Assembly (NCBI GenBank): GCA_029961685.1
Contig: JARWKL010000005.1
Location: 11,746,164-11,810,163 of the forward strand
From: Aristolochia californica
Taxonomy: Eukaryota > Streptophyta > Magnoliopsida > Piperales > Aristolochiaceae
Direction: 5' to 3'
Length of the DNA: 64,000 bases
Shown here: positions 54,144-64,000 of the stretch, in pieces
Numbering within the stretch: position 1 is the stretch's first letter
Layout: every line of letters starts with the position of its first letter
The notes under the pieces: model-generated
Told to the model about the DNA's origin: nothing
Database searches by the model: none
Seen by the model: only the letters and a program-made list of their open reading frames with translations
Translations under genes and position numbers: made by a program

Positions 54144-55085
54144 GTGTTGAAGTATTCCCATGAGTTGGAATTTATTTTGCTAAGAAATTGCTCTCGGTTT
54201 GCCAAGAAAGGGGACTTTCCAATTACCTCTGGTAGTCACAATCGGCACGGAGGGTTCTCATTAAGTCATGTTATCAAAATCCCTCTGATTGATGAAGAAG
54301 ATGAAGTCTACCGTAAATGGGTAAAAAATGATAACGTGGTTATCAGTTGGCTTATTAACAACATGGAAGAGCATGTCGCTAACAATGTAGTCCACTTGGA
54401 AACTTTCAAGGATATTTGGGACACATGTGCTAAGCTCTATTCCAGTACCGCCACCTTGCAAAGAGTATATGATATTTTCCAAAGTATGCTAGCTACCAAA
54501 CAAGGAGATAATATTCATGAGTTTTTGGCCTGGTTTTGTGGCCTTCTCCAAGAATGGAAAATTGCTCAACCATACTCTACTGACATTGTTGTTCAAGAAG
54601 AGCAGCGCGAGGCCCTGGCAACGGCTATTTTGGCTTACCAATTTTAAGTCGTATCTAGTGGTGGCTAAGACTCAATTTATTAGTTCCTTTCCCCTTCCGT
54701 CTTTTGATGACAATAGAGCTACGATGTTATGGATTCTTGATCCATCTCGTCCTTCTCCAATTCATACTCCATCAGCTATGTTATCTGGTAATCGGGGTAC
54801 ATCATCCCCATTTTGAGGATGCGACAGAAATACAAGAGGAGGCCACAATAGAGGTAGTCGAACGGGTCCGACCCATTCCCGTACTGAGCCTCGATTTTGC
54901 ACTTACTGAGCTGGTCAGAACTACCTTGTGGACTTATACTAGAAACTCAATGGCGAACCTGATTGAGTGACAACCAATCCAGCCTCAGTTAATGTTGAGA
55001 AAAAGGAGGATAGGACCAATTCACATTCCAGGAATGTGACTATTTCTTTGGAAGACTAAGCTGCAATTCAGAAGTTGTAATCCTT
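54144..55085 (+). pseudogene. Copia Gag of C2, broken
   Basis: The 167-codon frame at 54144-54647 carries NNMEEHVANNVVHLETFKDIWDTCAKLYSS-type Gag sequence and ends at a stop. It then continues in other frames (FKSYLVVAKTQF near 54650). The zinc knuckle near 54890 is degraded (CTY followed by a stop in place of CG). Confidence 0.82.
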
Positions 55086-55086
55086 A

Positions 55087-56691
55087 TTGGATCAGTCCTT
55101 TACTCCACCAAGCCCTACTATTGCCACTACCATTGCCTCGGGTATGCTTTCTTCTGCTTCAACCCCTTCCTCTTGGATCATTGACTCTAGGGCTTCCGAA
55201 CACTTGTCAAGTAACAGACACATTCTTCATTCATTGTCTCCATGTCTTCCTCATAAATTTGTCACTATTTCTAATGGTTCCCAAACCAAGGTGCTTGTCC
55301 AGGGTTCCTCCTCTCTTACCGCGTCTATTCCTCTCCAAGATGTGTTATTTTTTCCTCAATTTTCGTTAAATTTGCTCTCCATTAGTCAATTAACCAAACA
55401 ATTGAATTGTTTTGTCACATTTTCACCATCTTCGTGTATATTTCAGGATCTAACTACAGAATAGGTGATTGGTGGCAGCCATGAAAAAGGGGGTTTATAC
55501 TATTTTATTCTTCCACCAGTAGCTGCTATTTCATCCACTACATCTGAGGCTCAACTGTGGCACAGCCAACTTGCTCATTCATCTACCTTGTCACTTCGTT
55601 CTTTAGTTCCATCTCTTAAATCTTTGTCTAATTTCAATTGTGAGACATGTGAATTAAGTAAGCATCTTAGGAATACATATTCTTCTCATCTTACAACTAC
55701 TAGTACTGCTCCGTTTGCATTAATACATTTTGATGTATGGGGCCCTTTAAAGGTCTCTAACATTTCTCAAGTTCAATATTTTGTTACTTTTGTGGAAGAT
55801 TTTACCTATGTAACTTGGTTGTTTTTGTTTAAAGAATGATAAAAAAATTCTTTCTATTTTTAAAATGTTTCAGGCAATGGTTCTAATACAATTTGGAAAA
55901 AAAATTCAAATCCTTAGAACCGATAATGCTAAGGAATATTTGTCTAATGAGTTTAAATCATTTTGTAAGAGTAATAGGCTTCTTCATCAAACATCATGTG
56001 AGTATACCCCAAAAAAATGGTATTGCTGAAAGAAAGAATCGTCACCTGCTTGAAGTTACTTGGGGCCTCCTCTACTCCATGAAGGCACCCTACTTTTATT
56101 GGCCTCATGTTATTCTTACAACATGTTTTCTCATCAATAGGTTACCTTCATCAGTATTTCAAAATCAAACTCCGTATTCTGTTTTGTTTCATAGTTAAGA
56201 TCCATTTTCTCTTCCTCTTAAAGTATTTGGTTGCACATGTTTTATTCATGATACTTAACCACATAAAATTAAACTTGATCCTCGGTCTCTGAGGCGTATA
56301 TTTTTGGGGTATTCTCAAACTTAGAAAAGGATATATTTTTTATAATCCTACACTTCAGAGGTTGATGGTATCTCGGGATGTGACTTTCTTTGAAGACACT
56401 TCCTTCAACTCCTCACATGAGGCTCCTCCAGAGTTTAGATTTCCTCCTACCACTCCAAGCCCGATTGTGCCATATAATGAAGATATTACTCAACCCCCTG
56501 AAGCACCCATCATCCCCTCACCTGAGGAGTTGTCCAATCCACCTGGGGTAAGTCTTTCTACTCCTCTTATGTTTGGGCCTGAATTTGATACTCGGCTAAT
56601 TACGTTACGAAAGGAAACATGGTCTTGTACTACGTCTCATCCAATTGCAAATTTTAAGTCTTCTCTCTTCATTTGTGCATTTCCATTTTAG
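55087..56691 (+). pseudogene. Copia protease, integrase and linker of C2, broken
   Basis: 55087-55464 has SSWIIDSRASEHLSSN (catalytic Gly of DSGA changed to Arg) and LNLLSISQLTKQLN. 55465-55839 has LWHSQLAHSS, a CETCELSKH zinc-binding remnant and HFDVWGPL with the first catalytic Asp. 55893-56198 has the later integrase part with NGIAERKNRHLLEVT (Glu). 56362-56691 is the post-integrase linker with VSRDVTFFED. A TAG at 55462-55464, TGA at 55837 and frameshifts at about 55990 and 56200 interrupt it. Confidence 0.88.
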
Positions 56692-56693
56692 AT

Positions 56694-56890
56694 GTTCAAT
56701 TTTTGTTTTTATATCCAAACTTGATTTTTCACTCTCCTTTTTTTCTTGAAAATAAAAAGATCAGGCAAGTAGATCACAACAAAATGAAACTTTTAGAGTT
56801 TATGTATGCAAAAAATTTAAAAAAATAATAAATGTATGTATAGATAATTTATTTGCATACCACAAATGAACACCAAAGTTTTGTTATCCA
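56694..56890. other. Spacer
   Basis: AT-rich, no feature seen. Confidence 0.5.
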
Positions 56891-57240
56891 TGTTTGTACA
56901 ATTCCACTGGTACAACCCCTAATAGCTTGGAATTGTATAAGAAAGCGATTTCTCATTGATCCTAACATATTTTAAATATGGATATGCATCCATGAAACTT
57001 GTTGAAGATGCAAATGACCTAAGGATCCAAGACTTTTAAGTAGAAAAATAAATGTTCATTAAATTCTCAAGTGAACGTGGGGCGGGATAGTTATCGAGCC
57101 AAACAAGCCATTTTTTCCCCTTTTACAAAAAGCTGACCTAAAAATCATAGATCATTGTAAAGTGATTGATCGATCAATCATGACTAACAAACTATATTTT
57201 TATAAGAAATGACTTATGGATCAGGAGTCAATACTCGGTT

Positions 57241-57845
57241 TGTTACAATGTGGGACCCACCATTGCCCCACAAGCTGGTGGGACCCACCATGAGCTCGAG
57301 AGGTGTCAACAAGAGTCCTCATACAAAGTGGCTCTTGCTAAGAGATTAGGAACATGTGCTGGAATTAAATAGAAGATTTGAAGATCAAGTGGGACCCACA
57401 AAGATACCACAAGCTGGTATCTATATCTATATGAGCTGGAAGATCATGTGAGACCCACAAGATAAGACCAAGAGCAGGCTCTCTAGCTTGATTCACGTCC
57501 TTAAAGAAGGTGCTTGTAGTTGAGTTAAATTAGTCTCTTAAATAGATAATGTAATCTAATCATAATAGGCTTATCTTAGAGAGTTCTAGTTGCAATGTAA
57601 TTACAAGTCCTAAGGTTAATTGTACATGGACTCTATCACCTCCTCAACTATAAATAGGGGTGATTGTAACTCGGAAATATCAAGCAAGTTTCTTAGTTTT
57701 TTTTCTCTCTCGTGTGAAGTGCTCTCTCTCTACTTTCTTTATTTTCCTTCTCTTCTCTCTAAACCCGAGAGCTCTTCTCTTTTTCATTTTTTTCTTTCTC
57801 TCTCCCCTTGCTTGAGGTATTATTCATGGGGTCCTAAATTCAACA
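57241..57845 (+). repeat. 5' LTR of copia D2 (duplication unit 1)
   Basis: 605 bp, TGTTACAATGTGGGACCC ... AAATTCAACA. TATA-like CAACTATAAATAGGGG is at about 57645. The primer-binding site that follows reads TAGTATCAGAAC, with one mismatch in the conserved TGG. Confidence 0.92.
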
Positions 57846-58313
57846 TAGTATCAGAACTACCAATTTAGGATCCCCATTATGCTCTATGAAGATATGATTA
57901 AAAGCTGCTCATAGAAGGCTCCTTATGAAGCAAGATTGAAGCTCAAGAGATAAGTATTTATTTCTGATATTATTAATTTTATTCTACTAGTTTCGATATT
58001 AAGAGGTGGTTTAGAGATGTCCTTATTCATGTTTTTATCTTATGAAATTATGTGAATATATGCATCTTGGATTATCTTTGATTAGAAGAGATTATCAAGG
58101 CATTTTTTGTCAGTTGCCACAATACTTTGACCGAGACCAGTGCATATTGTTTTTTTTTAAATATGTGGGAACAAGATTCCTGGATAAAGAAGGATGGTTT
58201 TGAGACTTTTACTAGTCATTATCCATTAAAATTACTTACTTAGTGTTTATTCTAAGCATCTCCATTAACCAAGTTCGTTAAGCCTTCCACATGTTCATAT
58301 TTTGATTTCTTGA

Positions 58314-59740
58314 TTGGGAACTATTTTACTTGATTTGCCTACTATGGCTGAAGATAATATGAGTCACAAGAGTGATATTCTCAGAATAACCACTGTACCA
58401 TTATGTGGGGTATCAAATTTTATGAACTGGTCCACATCGGTTCGTCGGTTTCTTATCACAAAGAACCTAGTTGGTCATCTTCACCAACCGTGGACCATAT
58501 ATTGATGAAGATGATATATTCTATACCAAATGGTTAAAGGAGGATACATTGGTTATTAGTTGTCTTATCAACAGTATGGAGGAACATGTCTCCAATAATG
58601 TCATTCATCTAGAGACGGCTAACAAATTTGGGAGACATGCGCCGAGTTGTATTCATGTTCCAACAACTTACAAAGGCCATATGATATTTCACAATGGATG
58701 CTTACCACCCAACAGGGAGACAATATACATGAATATTTTGCCTGCTTTCAAGGCTTTCTTCAAGAATGGAAACTTTCCTAACCAACCTCTACAGATATCT
58801 CTGTTCAACATAAACAAAAAGAGACCTTGATTAGTGCCATATGCCTTGCTAACATTAAACTGCAACTTGAAGTTGCCAAGACTCACCTACATAGCTCTTC
58901 CACGGGTCCGGCTTTTGATGATGTGTGTGCTACACTTCTCCGTATTCCATACACTTCTCCCTCTTCTACTGAAATACAATCCACTAGGTACTCTAGACAT
59001 AGGGGAACACCATCTGACCAAGGCCGAGGCCGAGGCAGATTTTATAGAGGAGGAAGAAGAAGATGTGGAAGGACAGGTTTTGACCGAGCAGATGAGAAGG
59101 AATGCACCCATTGTAAGGGATATGGCCACAATAGAGATACATGCTTTCACCTGAACGAATGTTCTATATATGGTAGATTGGGTCACTCTTGCTAAAGATG
59201 TTATAAAGCTAATGAGAATAAGGCTAACCAAGTCTTAGTGAGTGATACAAAGGTAGAGCAGTCTATCACAACCACTCCAAAGCATACTTTTACTGATGAA
59301 GACTATGAACTATTCCAGAAAATGAAGACCATGATGCCCAAGTACTTCTTCACCCACCGCTGCCACCACCGCTCCAGGTATGTTTTCTACCTCCAATTCA
59401 TCCTTGATAGTTGACTCAGGTGCCTCCGAGCATCTTACAGGTAACATACATCTACTATACTCAGTTTCTCCATGTCTTTCACATAAATTAGTTACCATTG
59501 CTGATGGTTCACAAACTAAAGTTCAAGGGAAAGGATTCACTTCTGTTACTCCATCACTTCCGCTCACTTATATCCTTTTCGTTCTTACTTTCTCTTTGAA
59601 TCTTTTATTGGTTAGTCAGTTCACCAAACATTTTAATTGTTCTATCACTTTCTCACCCATTTCATGTGTGTTTCAGGATCTTACAATGAAACGGGTGATT
59701 GGTGGAGGCCGTGAACAAGGGGGCTCTACTACCTAGATGT
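58314..59740 (+). pseudogene. Copia Gag and protease of unit 1, broken
   Basis: Frames at 58314-58505 and 58471-58830 give the Gag start (SHKSDILRITTVPL, NSMEEHVSNNVIHLETA). 58827-59195 gives the C-terminal half with a basic RGRGRFYRGGRRR stretch and two CCHC knuckles (CTHCKGYGHNRDTC, then CSIYGRLGHSC). 59380-59736 is the protease with an intact LIVDSGASEHLTGN. After VIGGGREQGG the sequence ends in a stop and reaches the duplication junction at 59763; no integrase follows in this unit. Confidence 0.88.
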
Positions 59741-60113
59741 GCCACAAAGAAATAATGCACCCATGTTTGTACAATTCCACTGGTACAACCCCTAATAGCT
59801 TGGAATTGTATAAGAAAGCGATTTCTCATTGATCCTAACATGTTTTAAATATGGATATGCATGCATGAAACTTGTTGAAGAGGCAAATGACCTAAGGATC
59901 CAAGACTTTTAAGCAAAACAACAAATGTTCATTAAATTCTCAACTGAACGTGGGGTGTGATATTTATGCGAGCCAAACAAGCCATTTTTCCCCTTTTGCA
60001 AAAAGCTGACCTAACAATCATAGATCATTGTAAAGTGATTGATCAATCAATCATGAGTAACGAACTATATTTTTATAAAAATTGACTTATGGATTAGGAG
60101 TCAATACTCAGTT

Positions 60114-60718
60114 TGTTACAATGTGGGACCCACCATTGCCCCACAAGCTGGTGGGACCCACCATGAGCTCGAGAGGTGTCAACAAGAGTCCTCATACAAA
60201 GTGTCTCTTGCTAAGAGATAAGAAACATGTGTTGGAATTAAATAGAAGATTTGAATATCAAGTGGGACCCACAAGGATACCACGAGCTGGTATCTATATC
60301 TATATGAGCTGGAAGATCATGTGGGACCCACAAGATAAGACCAAGAGCTGGCTCTCTAGCTTGATTCACGTCCTTAAAGAAGGTGTTTGTAGTTGAGTTA
60401 AATTAGTCTTAAATAGATAATGTAATCTAATCATAATAGGCTTATCTTAGAGAGTTCTAGTTGCAATGTAATTAGGAGTCCTAAAGTTAATTGTACATGG
60501 ACTCTATCACCTCCTCAACTATAAATAGGGGTGATTGTAACTCGGAAATATCAAGCAAGTTTCTTAGTTTTTGTTTCTCTCTTGTGTGAAGTGCTTTCTC
60601 TCTACTATCCTTTATTTTCCTTCTCTTCTCTCTATACCTGAGAGCTCTTCTCTTTTTCATTTTTTTCTTTCTCTCTCCCCTTGCTCGAGGTATTATTCAT
60701 GGGGTCCTAAATTCAACA
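60114..60718 (+). repeat. 5' LTR of copia D2 (duplication unit 2)
   Basis: 605 bp, TGTTACAATGTGGGACCC ... AAATTCAACA, the same length as 57241-57845. TATA-like CAACTATAAATAGGGG at about 60518. Confidence 0.92.
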
Positions 60719-61143
60719 TGGTATCAAAACTACCAATTTAGGATCCCCATTATGCTCTATGAAGATATGATTAAAAGCTGCTCATAGAAGGCTCCTTATG
60801 AAGCAAGATTGAAGCTCAAGAGATAAGTATTTATTTCTGATATTATTAATTTTATTCTACTGGTTTCGGTATTAAGAGGTGGTTTAGAGATGTCCTTATG
60901 CATGTTTTCATATTATGAAATTATGAGAATATATGCATCTTGGATTATCTTTGATTAGAAGAGATTAGCAAGGCAGTTTTTGTCGGTTGGCACAATACTT
61001 CGACCGAGACCAGTGCATATTTTTTTTTAAATATGTGGGAACAAGATTCCTGGATAAAGAAGGATGGTTTTGAGCCTTTTACTAGTCATTATCCATTAAA
61101 ATTACTTACTTAGTGGTTATTCTAAGCATCTCCATTAATCAAG

Positions 61144-62607
61144 TTGGTTAAAGCCTTCCACATGGTCATATTTGGATTACTTGATTGGAGAACTATTTTA
61201 CTAGATTTGCCTACTAGGGCTGAAGATAATATAAGTCACAAGAGTGACATTCTCAAAATCACCACTGTACCATTATGTGAGGTATCAAATTTTATGAACT
61301 GGTCCACATCGGTTCGCCGGTTGCTTATTGGAAAGAACCTAGTTGGTCATTTTCACCAACCGTGGACCATATATTGATGAAGATGATATATTCTATACCA
61401 AATGGTTAACGGAGGATACATTGGTTATTAGTTGGCTTATCAACAGTATGGAGGAACATGTCTCCAATAATATCATTCATCTAGAGACGGCTAACAAATT
61501 TGGGAGACATGCGCCAAGTTGTATTCATGTTCCAACAACTTACAAAGGCCATATGATATTTCACAATGGATGCTTACCACCCAACAAGGAGACAATATAC
61601 ATGAATATTTTGCCCGTTTTCGAGGCTTTCTTCAAGAATGGAAACTTGCCTAACCAACCTCTACAGATATCTCTATTCAACATAAACAAAAAGAGACCTT
61701 GATTAGTACCATATGCCTAGCTAACATTAAACTACATCTTGAAGTTGCCAAGACTCACCTACATAGCTCTTCCACGATTCCGGCTTTTGATGATGTGTGT
61801 GCTACACTTCTCGTATTCCATACACTTCTCCCTCTTCTACTGAAATACAATCCACTAGGTACTCTAGACATAGGGGAACACCATCTGACCAAGGCCGAGG
61901 CCGAGGCAGATTTTATAGAGGAGGAAGATGAAGATGTGGAAGGACTGGTTTTGACCGAACAGATGAGAAGGAATGCACCCATTGTAAGGGATATGGCCAC
62001 AATAGAGATACATGCTTGCACCTGAACGAATGTTCTATATATGGTAGATTGGGCCACTCTCGCTAAAGATGTTATAAAGCTAATGAGAATAAGGCTAACC
62101 AAGTCTTAGTGAGTGATACAAAGGTAGAGCAGTCTATCACAACAACTGCAAAGCATACTTTTACTAATGAAGACTATGAACTATTCTAAAAAATGAAGAC
62201 CATGATGCCCATGTACTTCTTCACCCACCGCTGCCACCACCGCTTCAGGTATGTTTTTTGCCTGCCCTTCATCCTTGATAGTTGACTCAGGAGCCTCCGA
62301 GCATCTTACAGGTAACATACATCTACTATCCTCAGTTTCTCCATTTCTTTCACACAAATTAGTTACCATTGCTGATGGTTCACAAACTAAAGTTCAAGGG
62401 AAAGGATCCACTTCTGTTACACCATCACTTCTGCTCACTTATATCCTTTTCGTTCCTACTTTCCCTTTGAATCTTTTATTGGTTAATCAGTTTACCAAAC
62501 ATTTTAATTGTTCTATCACTTTCTCACCCATTTCATGTGTGTTTCAGGATCTTACAATGAAGTGGGTGATTGGTGGAGACCGTGAACAAGGGGGCTCTAC
62601 TACCTAG
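61144..62607 (+). pseudogene. Copia Gag and protease of unit 2, broken
   Basis: The same domains as unit 1: Gag at 61187-61702, second half 61699-62025 now shifted out of the knuckle frame by a 1-nt deletion near 61813, and protease 62251-62607 with LIVDSGASEHLTGN intact. Stops at 61375-61377 and 62605-62607. Confidence 0.88.
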
Positions 62608-62632
62608 ATGTGCCACAAATAAATAATGCTTC

Positions 62633-63720
62633 CACCTGTGACACTAAAACCAGGTTATGATACAACTGGTTGGGAGATCCGTCCGCCCAATCTCTTCATC
62701 ATATTTTTCCTAAAGCACGGTCGGACCTTCGTTGTGAAGCATGTCAAATGAGTAAACATCAGAGGTCTACATACTCACCTCATCCAGAAATTAAAAGTTT
62801 TTCTTCTTTTTCGTTAATTCATACTGATGTATGGGGACCCTTGAGTGTCTCCAATATTTCTCAAGCAAAATATTTTATTACATTCATTGATGACTTCACT
62901 CATACCACTTGGTTATTTTTGTTTAAAGAGCTTTCTGAAATACCATTGATATTTAAATCTTTTCATGCAATGGTACTCACTCAGTTTGGGAAAAAAATTA
63001 AAGTCTTTAGGTCATATTATGCCAAAGAATACACATCCAAAGATCTTGACTCGTTTTGTCAGGAAAATGGCATTATTCATCAGACATCATGTGCCTACAC
63101 CCCTCAACAAAATGGTGTAGCCAAACGGAAGAATTGTCTTATTCTTGAGGGTTTACTATATGCCATGCTAGTTCCATACTTTTATTGGCCGGATGCAGTT
63201 CTTACCGCATGTTTTCTTATAAACTAATTACCCTCTTCCGTTATTGGTAAAAAAATCTGCCTACTCTCTATTATTACCTGATGATGATCCTTTTTCACTG
63301 CCCTTGAGAGTCTTCAACTGTCAATGTTTTGTCCATATTTCCTCCCCAAAACACAGTAAACTTGATCCCAAATATGTGAAGTGTATCTTCTTAGGATACT
63401 CTCACACACATAAGAGTTATGTTTGCTATAATCCCTCTCTTCAGCGTTTACTTGTGTCTAGGGATATCACATTTTTTGAAGACTCTCCATATTATTCCGA
63501 TAATGCTCCTCCAAGTTTATCTTCAGTACAAGGTTCTCCTCGATCGATTGTGCCCCATGTTGCAGAAACTACTCAGCCCCCAGAAACACTGGCTGACACC
63601 ACATCTACTGAGTTGACGGATCCTACCGAGGTAAGTCCATCTTCTTCGATTATTTTTTGGCCCAGAATATGATACTCATCCTATTGCTGTTAGGAAAGAG
63701 CCCAGATCATGCACCATGCC
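62633..63720 (+). pseudogene. Copia integrase of D2, broken
   Basis: 62670-63227 carries CEACQMSKHQRSTYSPH (zinc binding Cys), LIHTDVWGPLSVSNI (first Asp), KVFRSYYAKEY (second Asp changed to Tyr) and QQNGVAKRKN (Glu changed to Lys). 63244-63672 carries CIFLGYSHTHKSYVCYNP and VSRDITFFED, the post-integrase region. The loss of two of the three DDE residues shows the enzyme is inactive. Confidence 0.9.
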
Positions 63721-64000
63721 TTCTACTTCTCATCCCATAACAAACTTTGCGTCTCACCATCGTCTATCCCTTGTTTGTTGTCAATTTCTATCTGCTATTT
63801 CCTTCGTACCAATACTATAGTCCTATCAGCAGGCTCTCAAACATCTAGGGTGGAAGGTGGCTATGGATGAAGAAATGCAGGCCCTTTATGAAAATTAGAC
63901 ATGGGTTCTCGTCCCACTTCCTTCTGATAAGAAACCCGTCAGTCGCAAATGGGTATTTACGGTGAGAGACAATCCGAATGGGTCTGTGGCTCGGTTGAAA
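63721..64000 (+). pseudogene. Copia reverse transcriptase start of D2, truncated by window end
   Basis: Frame reading WKVAMDEEMQALYEN, a stop, then TWVLVPLPSDKKPVS and KWVFTVRDNPNGSV, the conserved beginning of copia RT. A stop replaces the Gln of YENQTW at about 63896. Confidence 0.88.

Larger units (their letters stand above)
53247..56693 (+). mobile_element. Copia element C2, 3' truncated
   Basis: Plus-strand member of the C1 family. A 5' LTR (53247-53637) is followed by TGGTATCAAAG, leader, gag, protease and integrase. Homology ends at about 56693, in the linker before reverse transcriptase; RT, RNase H and the 3' LTR are absent. C1 and C2 are in opposite orientation about 30 kb apart. 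Confidence 0.88.
56891..59763 (+). repeat. Tandem duplication, unit 1 (about 2,873 bp)
   Basis: Unit 1 starts TGTTTGTACAATTCCACTGG at 56891 and is repeated from 59764. It contains 350 bp of flank, the D-family LTR (57241-57845), leader, gag and protease, and ends in GTGCCACAAAGAAATAATGC. All landmarks recur at a constant offset of 2,871-2,873. Confidence 0.95.
59764..62632 (+). repeat. Tandem duplication, unit 2
   Basis: High identity with 56891-59763, with scattered substitutions and small indels (for example a missing C at about 61813 that shifts the Gag frame). After 62632 the sequence continues into integrase, unlike unit 1. Confidence 0.95.
60114..64000 (+). mobile_element. Copia element D2, runs off the window
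   Basis: The 5' LTR (60114-60718), primer-binding site TGGTATCAAAAC, gag, protease, integrase and the start of reverse transcriptase are on the plus strand. The 3' part and LTR lie beyond 64000. It is the source copy or recipient of the tandem duplication. Confidence 0.9.

Noticed and set aside
58887..59231. Minus-strand serine-rich ORF of 114 codons (and its twin at 61755-62102)
   Set aside because: Antisense to the arginine/glycine-rich Gag knuckle region, whose zinc-binding cysteines are clear on the plus strand.

Overview
The window looks like nuclear DNA of a flowering plant and is almost entirely nested retroelements and gene relics. It holds Ty1/copia and Ty3/gypsy LTR retrotransposons primed by initiator methionine tRNA (TGGTATCAGA sites), an endogenous caulimovirid (plant pararetrovirus), and fragments of plant genes: mTERF, endoplasmin-type HSP90, villin and DUF1639. 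No complete host gene was recognised. Nothing bacterial or organellar is present.

Layout. 1-7870: two copies of a direct segmental repeat (from 1 and from 7189); the first carries a solo LTR whose empty site survives in the second. Between them lie a GAGC-rich hAT-like repeat and about 3.7 kb of undeciphered sequence. 7873-17660: an old minus-strand copia element (B), interrupted by a plus-strand copia gag fragment (8695-10625) and by a very young Ty3 element (11305-15521; TSD TTAAC; LTRs differ at about 2 of 374 positions). The Ty3 open frame runs through 1,234 codons but lacks the integrase core. 17880-18605: a decayed AT-rich tandem array. 19164-23859: minus-strand copia C1 (TSD TCTTA). 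24593-24911: a probable solo LTR. 24912-29260: mostly AT-rich, with a 24-nt poly-G run.

29268-35902: an mTERF-family pseudogene on the minus strand, split by an intact copia element (29751-35042, TSD TAAAT, single 1,442-aa polyprotein). Its 5' end is fused to caulimovirid sequence. 35903-42077: the caulimovirid, with a viroplasmin-like domain, protease remnant, reverse transcriptase and RNase H, a further ORF, and an intergenic region with a TATA box, as-1-like motifs and a stem-loop. About 95 bp is repeated at its two ends. 42078-43644: the 3' end of another Ty3 element. About 44042-44190: a DUF1639 exon-like fragment.

45249-53090: minus-strand copia D1, interrupted in gag by the most unusual object here. 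This is a complete LTR element (48353-52693, TSD GATAT) with Ty3-type LTRs, primer-binding site, a leader/gag-like ORF and a chromodomain tail, in which the pol region is replaced by intronless pieces of two unrelated host genes, endoplasmin-type HSP90 and villin, joined in the same reading frame. 53247-56693: plus-strand copia C2, truncated before reverse transcriptase. 56891-62632: a 2.87-kb tandem duplication of flank, LTR, gag and protease of a D-family copia, whose second copy continues through integrase into reverse transcriptase at the window edge.

The genes do not form a pathway. Most are decayed; the exceptions are the intact copia polyprotein (29975-34303) and the long Ty3 ORF (11630-15334).
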